DNA from: Parvularia atlantis | Lineage: Eukaryota; Opisthokonta; Rotosphaerida | Length of the DNA: 24,030 nt | NCBI GenBank assembly: GCA_943704415.1 | Contig: CALSCO010000848.1 | Span: 1 to 24,030 of the forward strand | Direction of reading: 5' to 3' | Part shown: in pieces, positions 21,236-24,030 of the stretch | Position numbering within the stretch: the first letter of the stretch is position 1 | How the letters are laid out: every line of letters starts with the position of its first letter | Position numbers and translations under genes: made by a program | Notes under the pieces: model-generated | The model's database searches: none | What the model was told of the DNA's origin: nothing | The model's input: only the letters and a program-made list of their open reading frames with translations

Positions 21236-22987
21236 ATGGACCGTCCGCGCACGGTCAACGTCGGCGTGGCCAACCTGCCCAACCAGAAGCACCGCGTCGC
21301 TGCCAAGCGCGGCGTGACCTTCACGCTCATGACCGTCGGTGCGATCTGCGTGCGCGCGCTGCGTGCGCAGGCAGACCCGCTGAGACCCGCGACACGAACG
21401 GGCGCGCGCGCACGCCCAAGGCCCCTCCGGCACGGGCAAGACCACCTTCGTCAACACGCTCTTCTCGCGCGCGCTCGTGCTCCCGCACGACTACACCACG
21501 CGCTACGTGCAGGACAAGGGCGGCGTGCGCGTGACTGAGGCCGGTGCGCACCGCCCGGGCGGCGGTCTTCCGTTGACCGACGACGCGCGCGCAGAGCTCG
21601 AGGAGCGCAAGTTCACGCTGCGGCTGGCCGTCGTCGACACGCCCGGCTTTGGCGACGCGCTCAACAACAACGCGAGGTGCGCGCCGGGTCGCTCGCGGCC
21701 GGCCGGCCGGCTCACGCGGGCCACCGGGGCCAGCCTCGCGCCGATCCTGGCCTACATCGAGGAGCAGTACAGCAGCTACCTCAGCCGCGAGATGCGCGCC
21801 GACCGCTCCGGCACGGTCGATACGCGCGTGCACGCTGTGCTGTACTTTATCGAGCCGACGGGCCACTCGTGCGCGCGCAATTGCCGCTGCCGCCGCTGCC
21901 GCCGCAGGACAAGATGCCAACGCGCGCGCTCACGCAGGCTCACCGCCCTCGACATCCAGGCGATGAAGGGCATCGGGCGCCTGACCAACCTCATTCCCGT
22001 CATCGCCAAGGCCGACACGCTCACGCCCGAGGAGATGGCTACGTTCAAGAAGCGCGTGCGTCGCCCGCGTCCGTCGCCGCGCGCCACCCGCGCAGCAGCC
22101 GACCGCGCCTCCGCAGATCCGCCTAGACCTGAGCAAGCACGGCATCGAGGTGTACACGTCGCCGATTGACAGCGATGACGAGGACACGGCCAGGCTGAAC
22201 CGCGACATCGCCGTGCGCGCGGGCCTGCGACGGGGCGGGGCACTGAGGCCGCGCACGCACGCGCAGGATGCGATGCCGTACGCGATCATTGGCAGTGAGG
22301 ATACAGTCGTCGTCAACGGCCAGGCTGTGCTCGGTCGCCAGTACCGGTGGGGCGTCGCGCTGGGTGCGTGCGCTCGCGGGCGCGTGTGCTGGGCTGAAGC
22401 TGCGGGCACACAGTTGAGAACGACGCGCACTGCGACTTCAAGAAGCTGCGCAGCCTGCTGTTGCGGTGCGTTTGTGACGCGCATACACTCGCGCAGGCGC
22501 TTGACGGCGCTGCCGCTCAGGACGCACCTCGATGACCTGATCGTGACCATGCACGAGAGGCACTACGAGGCCTTCCGCGAGAGCAGGTTGCGGCAGGGCG
22601 GCCTGAGCGACAACGTCACGCCCGAGCAGTGCGCTGCGCGCCCGCCTGCCCGCGCACGGACACTCCCCGTGGCCAACAAGCGCCGTGCGGCAGGCTGCGC
22701 CGCGAGTACGAGGAGACGATCAAGAGGAAAGAGGACGAGATCAGGAAGCGCTCGGCCGAGGAGCTACGCATCCAGACGGCCAACTTCCAGAACCGCGAGG
22801 CACAGGCACGTGCACGTGCGGTGGCGCGCCCGCACGCGGCGCTGAGCGTGTGAGCCGCGGCCGCCAGATCGCCAGCTTTGAAAAGTCGTGCAAGCAGGAC
22901 GTCGAGCGGCTGCAGGCCGAGGTCAAGCAGCTGCAGGAGACGCTGCGCGAGCGCATGGCCGCGGCGGCATCGCCGAAGAAGAAGTGA
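21236..22987 (+). CDS. Septin GTPase with C-terminal coiled coil, ~398 aa
   Basis: Filament-forming GTPase that assembles at membranes and division sites. G1 P-loop GPSGTGKTT at residues 35-43, G3 DTPGFGD at 107-113, and G4 AKADTLTPEE starting at residue 188, which is the septin form of the motif. The phrase YFIEPTGHSLTALDIQAMK is typical. After residue ~290 an E/K/R/Q-rich heptad region (YEETIKRKEDEIRKRSAEEL ... VERLQAEVKQLQETLRERM) forms the coiled coil used for filament pairing, ending SPKKK. Exons: 21236-21338, 21421-21676, 21734-21868, 21938-22055, 22117-22212, 22267-22363, 22414-22465, 22521-22628, 22694-22805, 22868-22987. The last intron probably uses GC (CAG|GCACG at 22806); a GT at 22821 would add five residues. 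The first acceptor is AAG. A polybasic AAKR precedes the P-loop, as in other septins. Confidence 0.95.
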
Positions 22988-23075
22988 GAGGCCGCGCATG
23001 CTGTGGCGGACGAGCGGGTTCGCGCGAGCATAGCAAGAAACAGCACAGAAGACACACGAGGGCGACCATAGTGCC
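22988..23075. other. Convergent 3' intergenic region
   Basis: 88 bp between the septin stop and the stop of the second PH-like gene. The stretch CATAGCAAGAAACAGCACAGAAGACAC is AT-richer than coding sequence. No classic AATAAA. Confidence 0.5.
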
Positions 23076-24030
23076 TTACTTGGCCTTGAGGAAGCTGAGC
23101 AGTGCCCCAAACAGCGACACCCACAGCTCGCGGTCGTCGGGCGTGAACGCCTCGAGGTCGAGCGTGCGGCTGTTTGTCAAGATGAGCGAGAAGCTAAGCG
23201 GCTCATGCCCGGCTGCGCGCGTGCGCCACGGTGAGCGCGTCGCGGACAGGTCAGGAGCGCGCGGCGCACCAAAGCCCGTCTGCTCGAACGCGGGCGTGGC
23301 CATGCCGGGCTTGATGCCGACCAGGTCGCGCACCGAGATGCCCTCGCGCGGCGCCTTGCGTGCGCAGTATCAGCACAACGTGGCCACTGCAGGAGCGCCG
23401 CGCACGCACCTTCTTCTCCGCCTTGTCGTAGTAGCTCGACCAGACGTTGAGATGCATGAGGTCGTCGCTGCAGCTGACGAACGCCTGCTTCGCCTCGCCG
23501 CCCCTGGTGTGCCTGAGGAAGTAGCCGCCTGCGTGTATGGGCGTGCGCGTGAGTGCTGCGCGCTGCTGCACTCGCGGCGCGAACCCGTGAGCAAGTCGTC
23601 GATCGTCTGCTTGGTCAGTTTCGAGTGCGCCTTGACATCGACTGGGTGCGTGTGCACGTCAGAATGAGCCGACGCGACCATGGGGGAGCGCCCACCGCCA
23701 CCGGTGTGCGGGGCCATCTCCGAGTTCAGGCGCTTGCGCATGTCTTGGGCCACGTCGCCGCTGCTCACAGACGCTTCTCCCGCTACGGCTGCTGACGTGG
23801 GCCCGCGATGAGACGCCGCGGGCAGGCGAGCGCGCGTGCGGCCGCCGCACCAGCACGGTCCATGTCCTGCGACCCGACCGAGCTGACTGTCTCTTTTGAC
23901 ACAGACCTGGGTATGCTGCCTCCCCTGCGACGGGCGGGCCGCGCGTGAGCCACAGCGGGCGGGCGCGGGCGTCGGCGCGCTTGTACGCACTCCTGCACGG
24001 AATGCATCGACTCGGATTTATGCAGGCGCG
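23076..24030 (-). CDS. PH-like domain protein, C-terminal domain complete, 5' end possibly off window
   Basis: The C-terminal ~125 residues read as a PH-like fold: GGYFLRHTRG, KQAFVSCSDDLMHLNVW, GISVRDLVGIKPG, then SFSLILTNSRTLDLEAF and the closing helix DDRELWVSLFGALLSFLKAK. This resembles PH domains of the phospholipase C/TECPR type, in which a serine/leucine-rich strand and a final Trp helix end the fold. A polar ~100-residue N-terminal part (SVSKETVSSVGSQDMDR, HSDVHTHPVDVKAHSKL) looks disordered, then TKQTIDDLL. Exons: 24030?-23991, 23924-23851, 23791-23585, 23528-23410, 23354-23270, 23212-23076. ATG 24007 (MHSVQE) is a possible start, but the frame is open to the window edge. The acceptor at 23355 is AAG. 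The ligand is unknown. Confidence 0.72.

Overview
This window is nuclear DNA from a GC-rich, intron-dense, very compact eukaryote. All ten genes found here were modelled by hand, by matching predicted exons to known protein families. Nine are broken by short introns, mostly 46-82 bases. These introns start GTGCG (sometimes GCGCG or GCACG), carry a CTNAC/CTGAT-like branch site close to the 3' end, and end CAG. Most neighbouring genes are separated by only 78-290 bp, and one pair overlaps by a single base. The gene set (septin, heat shock factor, IP3 receptor, Kip/Cip-like CDK inhibitor, fungal-looking LPLAT) suggests a unicellular opisthokont or close relative, perhaps an early-diverging fungus. 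The species cannot be fixed from sequence alone. No mobile element, virus-like element, tRNA, rRNA or CRISPR array was found.

Layout, left to right. 1-8468 (-): N-terminal ~1,860 residues of an inositol 1,4,5-trisphosphate receptor; the pore-forming end lies beyond the left edge. 8549-10023 (-): a heat shock transcription factor ending 80 bp upstream of the receptor's ATG. 10024-10311: divergent promoter with a possible heat shock element. 10312-11475 (+): a mitochondrial carrier, whose TGA stop shares its A with the ATG of the next gene. 11475-13084 (+): an AGPAT/LCLAT1-type lysophospholipid acyltransferase. 13176-15153 (-): enolase, complete at 433 aa in 12 exons. 15154-16424: the only long intergenic stretch. 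16425-17318 (+): an intronless gene for a protein with an animal-style Kip/Cip CDK-inhibitor domain. 17470-17737 (-): a 66-aa single-pass membrane protein. 17859-20089 (+): a 463-aa seven-transmembrane protein of no recognised family. 20168-21155 (-): a cytohesin-like PH-domain protein. 21236-22987 (+): a septin with a C-terminal coiled coil. 23076-24030 (-): a second PH-like protein, possibly incomplete at the right edge.

The genes do not form one pathway. Several touch phosphoinositide or membrane signalling (IP3 receptor, two PH proteins, septin, LPLAT, 7TM protein). The points most worth follow-up are the CDK inhibitor, the excess of GC-AG introns (all phase 0), the stop/start overlap between two spliced genes, and the unclassified 7TM protein.
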